The notes beneath the pieces were generated by a model. The model saw nothing but the letters and a program-made list of their open reading frames with translations, made no database searches and was not told the DNA's origin. Made by a program: the position numbers and the translations under genes. From Vibrio penaeicida (GTDB taxonomy: Bacteria > Pseudomonadota > Gammaproteobacteria > Enterobacterales > Vibrionaceae), in assembly GCF_030689305.1 (NCBI RefSeq), contig NZ_JAUYVM010000009.1, forward strand, positions 1 through 64,000: a stretch of 64,000 bases of DNA, read 5' to 3'. Shown piece after piece: positions 49,883-58,629 of the stretch (within the stretch, counting starts at the first letter, position 1; each line of letters opens with the position of its first letter).

Positions 49883-50703
49883 TATGACTCCCCCAGATAC
49901 ACTTGCTTTACGGTAGGATCCGACTGCACTTTGTCCATACTGCCTTCTGCCAATACGTGCCCCTGATGCAACACCGTTACGTGCGATGCGATTGAGCGAA
50001 CAAAATCCATATCGTGTTCGACCACCACCACCGAATGTTTGCCAGCGAGACCATTCAATAGCTCAGCGGTTCTGTCCATTTCTTGATGAGTCATTCCCGC
50101 GACGGGTTCGTCCACCAGTAAAAGCTTGGGGCTTTGCATGAGTAACATGCCTATTTCTAGCCATTGTTTTTGCCCGTGGGATAGGTTGCCAGCAGAGAGA
50201 GTAGACTGATCTTGTAGGTGGATAAGCTCTAATACAGATTCAAGACGATCAGCTTGCTCGGCATTAAGTTTTGCTGTGAACGTGCCCCACAAACCTCTAA
50301 CTCCAGTCATCGCGAGTTCCAAGTTTTGCCAAACAGACAGACACTCAATTACGGTGGGCTTCTGGAATTTACGGCCTATGCCTGCGTTTGCGATGTCGGC
50401 TTCATTCATTTTGAGTAGGTTTAGAGTGGAGCCTAACCATACCTGCCCGCTGTCTGGTTTGGTTTTGCCCGTGATGATGTCCATCATGGTGGTTTTCCCC
50501 GCTCCATTCGGACCGATGATGCAGCGTAACTCTCCCTCTTTGATATAAAGGTTGAGGTCGTCAATGGCTTTAAACCCATCAAAGCTTTTATTGACACCTT
50601 CAAGGTAAAGCAGAATGTTATGAGTTGTGTCGACGAGTGGGTGGATGTTCGGCTGCATAAAACTAAACACTTTGTCGCGGCTCATCAGTTCAGTGGTTAG
50701 CAT
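49882..50703 (-). CDS. urtD: Urea ABC transporter ATPase UrtD
   Basis: A 273-residue LivG-like ATPase. Walker A is GPNGAGKTT, the signature is LSHGQKQWLEIGMLLM (the LSHGxKQWLEI variant typical of UrtD) and Walker B is LLLVDEPVAGMT. The first 28 residues are an unusual leader, and an internal start is possible. The start overlaps the urtC stop by one base. Confidence 0.93.
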   Translation of the reverse strand: MLTTELMSRDKVFSFMQPNIHPLVDTTHNILLYLEGVNKSFDGFKAIDDLNLYIKEGELRCIIGPNGAGKTTMMDIITGKTKPDSGQVWLGSTLNLLKMNEADIANAGIGRKFQKPTVIECLSVWQNLELAMTGVRGLWGTFTAKLNAEQADRLESVLELIHLQDQSTLSAGNLSHGQKQWLEIGMLLMQSPKLLLVDEPVAGMTHQEMDRTAELLNGLAGKHSVVVVEHDMDFVRSIASHVTVLHQGHVLAEGSMDKVQSDPTVKQVYLGES

Positions 50704-51851
50704 TAGGAGGTCTCCTTACTGGCTGTAAGTCGTTTTTTTAATGAGGGCAATTGCGCCAACGCACCGACCACGCCTTTAGGAAGATACAAGGTGGAAAGAA
50801 CGAATAAGCCTCCAAGGGCAAACAGCCATATTTCTGGGAATTCGACGGTAAACCAGCTTTTGGCGTAGTTGACCAAAATCGCGCCAGCCACTGCGCCGTA
50901 AAGTGTTGCCCTTCCACCGAGTGCCACCCAAATCACGATTTCGATTGAGTTGATAGGCGCAAATTCACCTGGGTTAATGATGCCGACTTGTGGAACGTAA
51001 AGTGCGCCAGCTAACCCCGCGATCATCGCGGAGAGAACAAAAATACCGAGCTTGATGTTATCGACGTCGTAACCCATAAATCGGGTTCGGGATTCGGTGT
51101 CTCTAATGGCTAAAGCAACGCGCCCTAATCGGCTTTGAATGATCACTTTACATAAGATGTAACAAGCAATAAGCGCGATGCCTGTACACATAAACAAAGC
51201 CAGCTTTGTGGCGTCTTGTTGCAAACTGAAACCGAGAATGTCTTTAAAGTCGGTAAGGCCGTTGTTTCCGCCAAACCCCATCTCATTTCTAAAGAATGCC
51301 AGCATTAAAGCGTAGGTAAGTGCTTGAGTCATGATCGAAAGATACACCCCCGATACACGAGATCGAAAAGCAAGATAACCAAAGATAAATGCCAAAGAGC
51401 CAGGAACTAGAAGCACCATAAGGGCTGCGAACCAAAACTGATCAAACCCTAGCCAAAACCAAGGCAGTTCTTGCCAGTTTAAGAAGACCATAAAATCGGC
51501 TAATACCGGATCGCCATAGACACCACGATCACCAATCTGCCTCATGAGGTACATGCCCATGGCGTAGCCACCTAGAGCAAAAAAGGCGCCATGACCTAAG
51601 CTGAGTATGCCAAGGTACCCCCAAACTAAATCGACAGACAGTGCAAGCAATGCGTAGCTGAGGTACTTACCCATCAATGAAACAGTAAAGGTTTCGATAT
51701 GCAGTGGGTGTCCTTGCGGCAATATTAGATTGCAAAAAGGCACCAGTATTAGAAGCAAAATAATAGTGCCAAGTGTGGCTTTGCTGCCTTTGTCACTGCT
51801 TAGTGCATTAAAAATGATTGAGTTAGTTGGTGCAGTATTTGAATTTTCCAT
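50703..51851 (-). CDS. urtC: Urea ABC transporter permease UrtC
   Basis: A 382-residue LivM-like permease with about ten helices. Typical segments are DLVWGYLGILSLGHGAFFAL, ARFMGYD-like SRTRFMGYDVDNIKL and GRATLYGAVAGAILVNYAKS. It is spaced five bases from urtB and ends with a one-base overlap into urtD. Confidence 0.93.
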   Translation of the reverse strand: MENSNTAPTNSIIFNALSSDKGSKATLGTIILLLILVPFCNLILPQGHPLHIETFTVSLMGKYLSYALLALSVDLVWGYLGILSLGHGAFFALGGYAMGMYLMRQIGDRGVYGDPVLADFMVFLNWQELPWFWLGFDQFWFAALMVLLVPGSLAFIFGYLAFRSRVSGVYLSIMTQALTYALMLAFFRNEMGFGGNNGLTDFKDILGFSLQQDATKLALFMCTGIALIACYILCKVIIQSRLGRVALAIRDTESRTRFMGYDVDNIKLGIFVLSAMIAGLAGALYVPQVGIINPGEFAPINSIEIVIWVALGGRATLYGAVAGAILVNYAKSWFTVEFPEIWLFALGGLFVLSTLYLPKGVVGALAQLPSLKKRLTASKETS

Positions 51852-51856
51852 AGTGA

Positions 51857-53461
51857 TTACCCCTCAGCCGCACGACCACGTTGTGGAAATAATCCACGCG
51901 GGCGTTTTTGAATAAAGAGGATGATGAAAACCAACACCAGTATTTTCGCGAGTACGGCTCCCGCCCAGGGTTCCAGTATTTTATTGAAGATACCCAAACT
52001 TAGACCTGCGACCAGAGTTCCCCATAAATTGCCAACTCCGCCAAACACCACCACCATGAATGAGTCGATGATGTAGGCTTGCCCCATATTAGGACCAACA
52101 TTCGTAAGTTGAGACAAAGCAACGCCGGCTATTCCAGCGACTCCCGATCCCAATCCAAACGTCATGATATCGACCCTTTCTGAGCGAATACCCATTGCTT
52201 TAGCCATCGGACGGTTTTGAGAAACGGCGCGCACTTGCAAACCTAATGGCGTTTTCTTCAAAATCATCATGAGACCTGCAAACGCGGCAATACAAAAGAG
52301 GATGATGTACAGCCGGTTGTAGGTGAGGGCGAGCATGGGGTTGATCTCCAATGAACCGGACAGAAATTCCGGCGTTGTGACAGATCGATTGAGTGGCGAA
52401 AAAATGGAGCGTACGGCTTGCTGCAAAACGAGGCTGATACCAAAAGTTGCCAGCAGTGTTTCTAAAGGCCGACCATATAAATGACGAATAACACTTCGCT
52501 CAATCGTGATGCCGACGAGCGCTGACACCATAAAGGCAGCGGGAATAGAGAGGAGTAGCGCTATTCCTGGGTAAGAAGGCATGATTTGTTGAATGACGTA
52601 AGTCGTGTAAGCGCCAATCATGATCAATTCGCCATGCGCCATGTTGATCACGCCCATAACCCCAAACGTAATCGCCAATCCAATGCCAGCAAGTACCAAT
52701 ACCGATCCTAAACTCAAGCCAAAGAAAAGCGTCTCGATGCCTGAATACAAACGCTGGCTTTCTTGATATTGCTTTATTGCCTTGTTAGTAGCTTCTAAAA
52801 CAGCAGCATCAGTACTTTGATTCTGCAATTGATTGAGGACTTGAAAAACAGCATCTTGCTTGCTTTCGGCGATTCTTTTAATGGCTTCAATTTGATGCTC
52901 ACCTATTCCATTTTTCGCCAAATCAAGGTTCAAGTTGAGGGTTAGTAGCTGCTTGATCTCAGCGTTTTTCTCAACCTTTTCTTGCTTGGATATAAGGGCG
53001 ATTAATGTGGGATCTTTTGTTCCTATTAACCTTTTACTGGCGGCAAGGCGAATATCGTCATGGGGTGAGAGAAGATCTATCTTCGCTAATTGCAGCCGTA
53101 AATAACTTCGAAGCTTGTTGTTGAGTTTTGCTTTTTTAAAATCCCGTTTGTTTTGGATAACCGTTTTTTCCCCATTGGGAATCTGAAAGGCTGGTTGCCC
53201 TTTTTTAAACGAGGCGATGGAATAAAGAGTATGAGATGAGGGCTGGGCGTAAAGTGAGCCTTCAAGCCATTGGCTTAAAACGGGTTTGGCTAATTCCGCT
53301 TCGTTTTCAACAAGCCAGTCCGCGGCACTTTTACGTTCTTCATATTTTCGGCTGAGTAATTTAGGTGTCAGTTCGTTGAACGTGCTCACCTCTGTACTCG
53401 CCATACTTTGCGCTGAAGATAGACACATCAGCCCAAGTAGAAAGTATCGGAAAAATTGCAT
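51857..53461 (-). CDS. urtB: Urea ABC transporter permease UrtB
   Basis: A 534-residue protein from the ATG at 53461 (another ATG at 53482 adds seven residues). It has a signal peptide, then a roughly 220-residue periplasmic helical-repeat region characteristic of UrtB, then the LivH-like permease (about 245-530) with LAITFGVMGVINMAHGELIM and MAKAMGIRSERVDIMTFGLG. It lies downstream of a stem-loop that separates it from urtA. Confidence 0.93.
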   Translation of the reverse strand: MQFFRYFLLGLMCLSSAQSMASTEVSTFNELTPKLLSRKYEERKSAADWLVENEAELAKPVLSQWLEGSLYAQPSSHTLYSIASFKKGQPAFQIPNGEKTVIQNKRDFKKAKLNNKLRSYLRLQLAKIDLLSPHDDIRLAASKRLIGTKDPTLIALISKQEKVEKNAEIKQLLTLNLNLDLAKNGIGEHQIEAIKRIAESKQDAVFQVLNQLQNQSTDAAVLEATNKAIKQYQESQRLYSGIETLFFGLSLGSVLVLAGIGLAITFGVMGVINMAHGELIMIGAYTTYVIQQIMPSYPGIALLLSIPAAFMVSALVGITIERSVIRHLYGRPLETLLATFGISLVLQQAVRSIFSPLNRSVTTPEFLSGSLEINPMLALTYNRLYIILFCIAAFAGLMMILKKTPLGLQVRAVSQNRPMAKAMGIRSERVDIMTFGLGSGVAGIAGVALSQLTNVGPNMGQAYIIDSFMVVVFGGVGNLWGTLVAGLSLGIFNKILEPWAGAVLAKILVLVFIILFIQKRPRGLFPQRGRAAEG

Positions 53462-53487
53462 TATTGTGTCCGTGCTAAGCAAATGGA

Positions 53488-53508
53488 CCCCTCACAAAGT
53501 GTGAGGGG
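53488..53508. promoter_or_regulatory. Stem-loop between urtA and urtB
   Basis: CCCCTCACA (53488-53496) pairs perfectly with TGTGAGGGG (53500-53508) around a 3-base loop. On the minus strand it follows the urtA stop by about 10 bases and precedes the urtB start. Such hairpins commonly protect the binding-protein mRNA or partly terminate, giving more UrtA than permease. Confidence 0.65.
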
Positions 53509-53518
53509 CAAAAATAAA

Positions 53519-54802
53519 TTAATTCGTTCCTGAGCATTTCTTAGTTTCAACGTTGAAACTGCCGCATGAGAATGGTTGTAACCAGCTGGAGTAAAGATCC
53601 TTAGAACCCGGTAAAAAGTCGGACCATGCGTCGCCGGCGACTAACCCAGTCGTTTCCCAAACCACTTCAAATTGACCGTCGTCTTGAATTTCTCCAATCA
53701 GGACGGGTTTGGTGATGTGGTGGTTTGGCAGCATGGTGGAATAGCCGCCACTTAAATTAGGAACGGATACGCCGATTAACGCATCTTGAACCGCTTCGGG
53801 TTGTGTTGTACCCGCATTGGTAACCGCTTGTGCCCACATGTTGAATCCGATGTAATGCGCTTCCATCGGATCGTTCGTGACTCGGTCTTCGTTTTTGATA
53901 AAGGCTTGCCATTTTTCTACAAAATCATCATTGGACTCTGTTTCTACGCTCATGAAATAGTTCCAAGCGGCAAGGTGTCCGACTAAAGGAGAGGTGTCCA
54001 TGCCAGAAAGCTCTTCCTCACCCACTGAGAATGCAACAACTGGGATGTCTTCGGAGGATACGCCTTGAGCTCCCAACTCTTTGTAGAAAGGTACATTCGC
54101 ATCACCATTAATGGTGGAGACTACGGCTGTTTTTTTGCCTTCTGCGCCAAACTTCTTGATATCAGAAACGATGGATTGCCAGTCGGAATGACCAAAGGGG
54201 GTGTAATTGATCATAATGTCTTTTGCGTCGACCCCTTTACCTTTTAAGTAGGCTTCTAAGATCTTGTTGGTGGTTCTTGGGTAAACGTAATCAGTACCAG
54301 CGAGTACCCACCGTTCCACATCGAGTTCATCTATCAAATAGTCAACGGCGGGGATGGCTTGTTGGTTAGGTGCCGCTCCTGTGTAGAACACGTTCTTTGA
54401 TGACTCTTCACCTTCATATTGAACGGGATAGAACAAGATACTGTTGAGCTCTTCAAAAACAGGCAACATAGATTTACGCGATACGGACGTCCAACCTCCA
54501 AAGACGACATCGACCTGCTCTTTTTCAATTAACTCGCGGGCTTTTTCTGCGAAAAGTGGCCAATTTGAAGCGGGATCGACAACAACAGCTTCCAGTTTTT
54601 TACCAAGTAACCCACCTTTTTTGTTTTGCTCTTCGACCAACATCAATACTGTATCTTTCAATGTTGTTTCACTGATCGCCATCGTGCCTGATAGAGAGTG
54701 CAGCACACCGACTTTAATGGTTTCTGAAGCCAAGGTGTGGGATGAAAGTGATATGAGAGTGCCTAAAGCAGCAAGCTTCAATTTGAACGTCATGTTCTTC
54801 AT
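53519..54802 (-). CDS. urtA: Urea ABC transporter binding protein UrtA
   Basis: A 427-residue periplasmic protein. The signal peptide ends near SSHTLAS. The mature start ETIKVGVLHSLSGTMAISE is the UrtA signature, as are VFGGWTSVSRKSMLPVFEE and FYPVQYEGEESSKNVFYTG. It binds urea (or short amides) for import by UrtBCDE. It is the first gene of the urea locus, with AAGGAGAT before the ATG and a sigma-54-like promoter upstream. Confidence 0.95.
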   Translation of the reverse strand: MKNMTFKLKLAALGTLISLSSHTLASETIKVGVLHSLSGTMAISETTLKDTVLMLVEEQNKKGGLLGKKLEAVVVDPASNWPLFAEKARELIEKEQVDVVFGGWTSVSRKSMLPVFEELNSILFYPVQYEGEESSKNVFYTGAAPNQQAIPAVDYLIDELDVERWVLAGTDYVYPRTTNKILEAYLKGKGVDAKDIMINYTPFGHSDWQSIVSDIKKFGAEGKKTAVVSTINGDANVPFYKELGAQGVSSEDIPVVAFSVGEEELSGMDTSPLVGHLAAWNYFMSVETESNDDFVEKWQAFIKNEDRVTNDPMEAHYIGFNMWAQAVTNAGTTQPEAVQDALIGVSVPNLSGGYSTMLPNHHITKPVLIGEIQDDGQFEVVWETTGLVAGDAWSDFLPGSKDLYSSWLQPFSCGSFNVETKKCSGTN

Positions 54803-54835
54803 GGTGTATCTCCTTATTGTGAATAATTGTTCATC

Positions 54836-54851
54836 AACAAGAAGTGTGCCA
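54836..54851 (-). promoter_or_regulatory. Sigma-54-type promoter of the urea locus
   Basis: On the minus strand TGGCACACTTCTTGTT has the -24 element TGGCAC and a -12 element TTGT (consensus TTGC), with GG and GT ten bases apart. It lies about 35-50 bases before the urtA start, and fits nitrogen-limitation control of urea uptake. Confidence 0.65.
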
Positions 54852-54952
54852 AATAGATATTTAGGTGAAATGTGTAGGTAATTTATTGATACTTAAGGTT
54901 TATGGTGTTTTTTCTTTTTATGTTTGGACTTGCATATCAATGGGTTAATTTT

Positions 54953-54987
54953 GAATGCTTTTGGTGCAGTTGCACCGATAGGTTTCA
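54953..54987. promoter_or_regulatory. NtrC-like half-sites upstream of urtA
   Basis: TTTTGGTGCA (ending 54968) and TGCACCGATAG (from 54971) carry perfect copies of the two half-sites in the TGCACY-N5-RGTGCA consensus, arranged back to back as GGTGCAGTTGCACC. They lie about 110 bases upstream of the sigma-54-like promoter, a usual enhancer distance. Confidence 0.45.
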
Positions 54988-55032
54988 CTAAAGTTGTGAA
55001 ATCTACACGATGAATGTTTCGAAAAGTAAAGG

Positions 55033-55971
55033 TTAAAAGCAGCTGGTAATTGAGCGGCTGTTTTTAGCGTGGAGTTTGTCGTAATAACGTTTGACGATGT
55101 CGTCATACAAGCCAGATTGCTTCAATCTGATCAGAGATTGATTAATAGCGGTGACAAGCTGTTCCGCTCTCGGTGATCGCTTCGATATCAAAAAGTAAAA
55201 ACTAACATCATCTTCATTGAGTGGTTGACAAGCAATGTTGTTGGGCAGCGTTATCTCACCAATTGCGATACTGCCAGCGATAATAGGGGCAGGGATTTCC
55301 ATAATCTCGCAGCGACCATGTTTTAACATCAGAATCATGCTGCTTAGCCCTGATTTGTGTATTGAAATAATCTCGTCATCAAGATGACGGTGTTTTTCGA
55401 TGTAATTTTTAATAACGCGCCCATCTGCTTCGCATACATCAAAATGTTTCATTTCACGCAGCGTTGTTAATCTACCCCCTGACATTGGGTTGAAGAGTCC
55501 TTTTGGAAATTCGTCTTCAGAATAAAATATGGCGCGAGAAAGGGTGTATATGGGTCCAACGAAATAGAACTCTTTTGCTTTCTCTTCACTGTATGTAACG
55601 TCTACGGTGATTTCAAAGCGGGTCTCGTGTCCAAATTTCTGTGAGTTATGAAGGCATCGCTTAGTGGGCATGAGCCTATACTGGAATTCAAACTGGTGCT
55701 GGGTTGCTGTGGCTTCCAATATATCTATATTGACGCCAACAACGTTGCTCGTTGTTTGTTTGTTTTCTTCTTTTACACCTGGCTTGTGTGGCACTTCATA
55801 GTAAAACGGTGCCCAAGTCTCACTGCAAACTTGAACGGGCAATTTGATATTTATACTCGATCCTGTGTCGAGATTACCGTCAGCCTTCGTACGGCTATCT
55901 GCATTTACGACGTTGAAAAAATGCAAAAAAACAACGCAGATTAAAGAGTACTGCCACAAATGCCAGCGCAT
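55033..55971 (-). CDS. Periplasmic solute-binding protein (family 3)
   Basis: A 312-residue protein with a signal peptide (cleavage near NVVNADS) and a bacterial extracellular binding domain of the amino-acid type (VQVCSETWAPFYYEVP, NVVGVNIDILEATA, ending LIRLKQSGLYDDIVKRYYD). No permease or ATPase is adjacent, so it may be an orphan binding or sensor protein. It is minus-strand, upstream of and separate from urtA. Confidence 0.75.
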   Translation of the reverse strand: MRWHLWQYSLICVVFLHFFNVVNADSRTKADGNLDTGSSINIKLPVQVCSETWAPFYYEVPHKPGVKEENKQTTSNVVGVNIDILEATATQHQFEFQYRLMPTKRCLHNSQKFGHETRFEITVDVTYSEEKAKEFYFVGPIYTLSRAIFYSEDEFPKGLFNPMSGGRLTTLREMKHFDVCEADGRVIKNYIEKHRHLDDEIISIHKSGLSSMILMLKHGRCEIMEIPAPIIAGSIAIGEITLPNNIACQPLNEDDVSFYFLISKRSPRAEQLVTAINQSLIRLKQSGLYDDIVKRYYDKLHAKNSRSITSCF

Positions 55972-56236
55972 TTACCTATCCAATAAAAATGTAATAGACC
56001 AAGTATAGTCAACCTACTGAGCTGAACAGAAAATAATCTATGGCGATATTCTTTGATCTACGGTGATACCCTAGAAAAGAACGCTAAACCTGAAAAGTTT
56101 GCCCGTTTGATCAGGTTTACAGCGGCTACAGCTCAAAAGTGAAACTAAATAGAGACTATTGAATAACTTTCTCGTGACTTCTTTGGGTTTTGTCTATTAT
56201 TTAATCAGTTATAAAAGTGACTAATTGGAGTGGATG

Positions 56237-56686
56237 ATGGAACAGACACCGCGACACATTATGATGGAGCTAGGGTATTTGGGGCTTTTGCCCTTTCTTG
56301 GTTGTTTGGTACTCATGGTGGCGGATATTTCGCTATTTGGGCATACCCCATTGGGGCTTTTTGTTACTTATAGCGCGATTATATTGAGCTTTTTATCCGG
56401 TGCTTTGTGGGGAAATGCGATTGATCATTTCTCTCACGCGTTGAGCCGTAATGGAATGCTATTAAGCAATTCTTTCACCTTTATTGCGTGGGCGGTTTTA
56501 TTACAATCGCCGGAGAATCATTGGATTTCTCTGTTCATGCTGGCTTTTGGGTATGTAGCGGTTTGGTTCACTGAAGCTACATTGCGAAACTCTGAAAATG
56601 AAAACAATGCGAAAGGCTACAATGCTCTTAGAACAAGGTTAACCATAGGAGTCGTCGCATTTCATGGGGTTGCGCTAGTGGTATGA
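56237..56686 (+). CDS. DUF3429 membrane protein
   Basis: A 149-residue protein with about five hydrophobic helices. The start LGYLGLLPFLGCLVL and FLSGALWG are typical of DUF3429 proteins. The ATG at 56237 is six bases after TTGGAG, and an ATG at 56234 is also possible. Its function is unknown. It lies between the binding-protein gene and the siderophore locus. Confidence 0.75.
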   Translation: MEQTPRHIMMELGYLGLLPFLGCLVLMVADISLFGHTPLGLFVTYSAIILSFLSGALWGNAIDHFSHALSRNGMLLSNSFTFIAWAVLLQSPENHWISLFMLAFGYVAVWFTEATLRNSENENNAKGYNALRTRLTIGVVAFHGVALVV

Positions 56687-56692
56687 ATATAA

Positions 56693-56711
56693 TTGTAAAT
56701 GATTCTCATTG
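56693..56711. promoter_or_regulatory. Fur box before the condensation-domain gene
   Basis: TTGTAAATGATTCTCATTG contains AATGATTCTCATT, 11 of 13 matches to the core of the Fur consensus. It is about 170 bases upstream of the VibH-like start. Confidence 0.65.
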
Positions 56712-56880
56712 AGTTTTGTTTCTGTGTTGGTATTATCTGACGGCTTTTGGTTATATTCAATTAACCTCAGCCAAGGATAAGGATAAACCTTTTGCATTTA
56801 AATCGAAGTAGCGATGTTTGAATGGAGTGTCTTTGCTCAGCTTATCCTAAACTGAGGTGCATTTAGGTAAGGAAACCACA

Positions 56881-58158
56881 ATGAGCCAAGTTTGGCATCC
56901 ACTCACCCATGCTCAACAATCCTATTGGGATGAGTTCTTACACCACCCTGATAGCTCTGGATCTGTCGTAGCCCATCGAATTGAAATTAATGGTCCTTGT
57001 GATACTAATTTGTTGCTGCGCGCGATTCGCCAAGCTGTTGATGAAGCAGATGTATTAAACCTATCATTCAAAGTCGAAAAAAGTGAATCTTATCCACGTC
57101 AGTCCGTTACTCCTTCGCTGGGTTCGAATGTAGAAATTGTCGACCTTAGAACAAAGTCAAATAATGAAACGCTGGCTAACGAGATGATGCACAGTGACTC
57201 AAGTACACCCATTAACCTAACCAACTCTGCGCTTTCTTTGCAAAGGCTGTATCTGCTATCTGATGAAAAACGGATTTGGTATTCGCGAGCACACCATATT
57301 GCAGTAGATGGTTACAGCATGAGTTTAATTGAGGATCGATGTGCAACCTTATATCGATGTTTTGTATTGGAAGAAATACCACCTGCGGCATACAAAAGGC
57401 TCGATACTTACATAAAAGAAGATCATGACTACCTTGCTGGGAATCGTTTTGGTCTAGATGAAGCGTTCTGGCAAGAATATATAGAAAATTCCGATCTTGA
57501 AAAAGTAGAGAGCAATAGCTTGTGCTCCGATACTGTCGAAAAAAGGTTAGAGTTACCGGATGAGTTAGGCACGGCACTACTGACCTTATCAAAAAAGCTT
57601 ATGATTGGGTGGACAGACGTTTTATTGCTTCTAACTTCTGCATATTTGTATTCCCATTTCCGTAACAAAGAAGGGCAAAAAGAGGATTCATTACCAGTAT
57701 GGATTCCTTTTATGAATCGAATGGGAAACCCCTGCGCCAATACACCTTCGTTAATGGTAAATGCAATACCATATAAAGTGTGTATTAAACAGAATGAGAG
57801 TGTCGAAGATTATCTTCTGCGATCCGTAAAAGAGTTAAGAAAGCTATATTCACATGGTCGATATAGGTTGGAGAGTAAAAACATCCCTGAAGGTGGTCAT
57901 TATTTCTTGTCACCTTTTATTAACATATTGCCTTTCGATCCACCCGAATTTCATTTGTGTCAGACAAATCACCAAGTCATTGCTGGTGGTATTGCCGATG
58001 GTTTTAATATTACCTTCCGATCTTCAAAGGATACCTCTGGAATGAGCGTGTTATTTGAAGGAGAGTCGGCACTCTATGATCAGTCCGCAGTAGACGTTCA
58101 TGCCAACGGGCTGAAGGATTTTTTGTATTCCACATTGTTTAATTTTCCTATCAATTAA
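56881..58158 (+). CDS. vibH: Free-standing condensation domain (VibH-like amide synthase)
   Basis: A 425-residue single condensation domain from the ATG at 56881 (VibH of V. cholerae is about 440). The catalytic HHxxxDG motif is intact in RAHHIAVDGYSM near residue 140. The start HPLTHAQQSYWDEFLHHP resembles C-domain core C1. VibH joins an aryl group carried on an aryl-carrier protein to norspermidine, so the product should be a polyamine-based siderophore. It is cytoplasmic. A Fur box is upstream and a terminator downstream. Confidence 0.85.
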   Translation: MSQVWHPLTHAQQSYWDEFLHHPDSSGSVVAHRIEINGPCDTNLLLRAIRQAVDEADVLNLSFKVEKSESYPRQSVTPSLGSNVEIVDLRTKSNNETLANEMMHSDSSTPINLTNSALSLQRLYLLSDEKRIWYSRAHHIAVDGYSMSLIEDRCATLYRCFVLEEIPPAAYKRLDTYIKEDHDYLAGNRFGLDEAFWQEYIENSDLEKVESNSLCSDTVEKRLELPDELGTALLTLSKKLMIGWTDVLLLLTSAYLYSHFRNKEGQKEDSLPVWIPFMNRMGNPCANTPSLMVNAIPYKVCIKQNESVEDYLLRSVKELRKLYSHGRYRLESKNIPEGGHYFLSPFINILPFDPPEFHLCQTNHQVIAGGIADGFNITFRSSKDTSGMSVLFEGESALYDQSAVDVHANGLKDFLYSTLFNFPIN

Positions 58159-58202
58159 CATCAAATAATCTTTTCATATTTACGAAATATGTTGCTCTAG
58201 AA

Positions 58203-58225
58203 TAGGCAGGGTCTACCTCTGCCTA
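58203..58225 (+). terminator. Terminator of the condensation-domain gene
   Basis: TAGGCAG (58203-58209) and CTGCCTA (58219-58225) pair and are followed by ATTTCT, 45 bases after the stop. Confidence 0.6.
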
Positions 58226-58271
58226 ATTTCTATGAGTCTTTAAGGGCTTCTATTCCTTAAATAAAATCCAT

Positions 58272-58310
58272 TAATGATAATAATAATTATTACTAAATAT
58301 AAATGAGAAT
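58272..58310. promoter_or_regulatory. Fur boxes upstream of the TonB receptor
   Basis: TAATGATAATAATAATTATTA (58272-58292) is nearly symmetrical and fits the 7-1-7 Fur pattern. AAATGAGAAT at 58301-58310 is a second partial site. The start codon is more than 300 bases downstream. Confidence 0.65.
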
Positions 58311-58383
58311 GCTTTACATTTATATGTGCTATCGATAGAGTACAAACCTAAATTCGTCAAGCTACAGATAGAAAAAAGTTCAC

Positions 58384-58416
58384 AAGCATCTGCATATTCA
58401 ACTCTGATGCTTTTTT
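58384..58416 (+). terminator. Terminator-like hairpin inside the receptor leader
   Basis: AAGCATC (58384-58390) and GATGCTT (58406-58412) are followed by a run of six T. It lies downstream of the Fur boxes and 214 bases before the receptor gene. It could end a short Fur-controlled RNA or act as an attenuator. The rest of the 470-base gap shows no gene. Confidence 0.5.
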
Positions 58417-58629
58417 ACTCTGTCTGATAAGCGGTTTTTAGTCGGAATACTCGCTCTCAAATACATAACGTAGTGGTCAATGAGAGTCACAAGGAAGTCT
58501 AGTCGAATACTCAGTTAAAGAGTCCATCGCCTTTTCACTCATTTGAATAACTTCCAGTTTGGCTTTTATTTTTTGATAAATCGTATTTGAGTGCACCAAT
58601 TGTTAATGCTTAGTTAAGGAGAATTTTAA

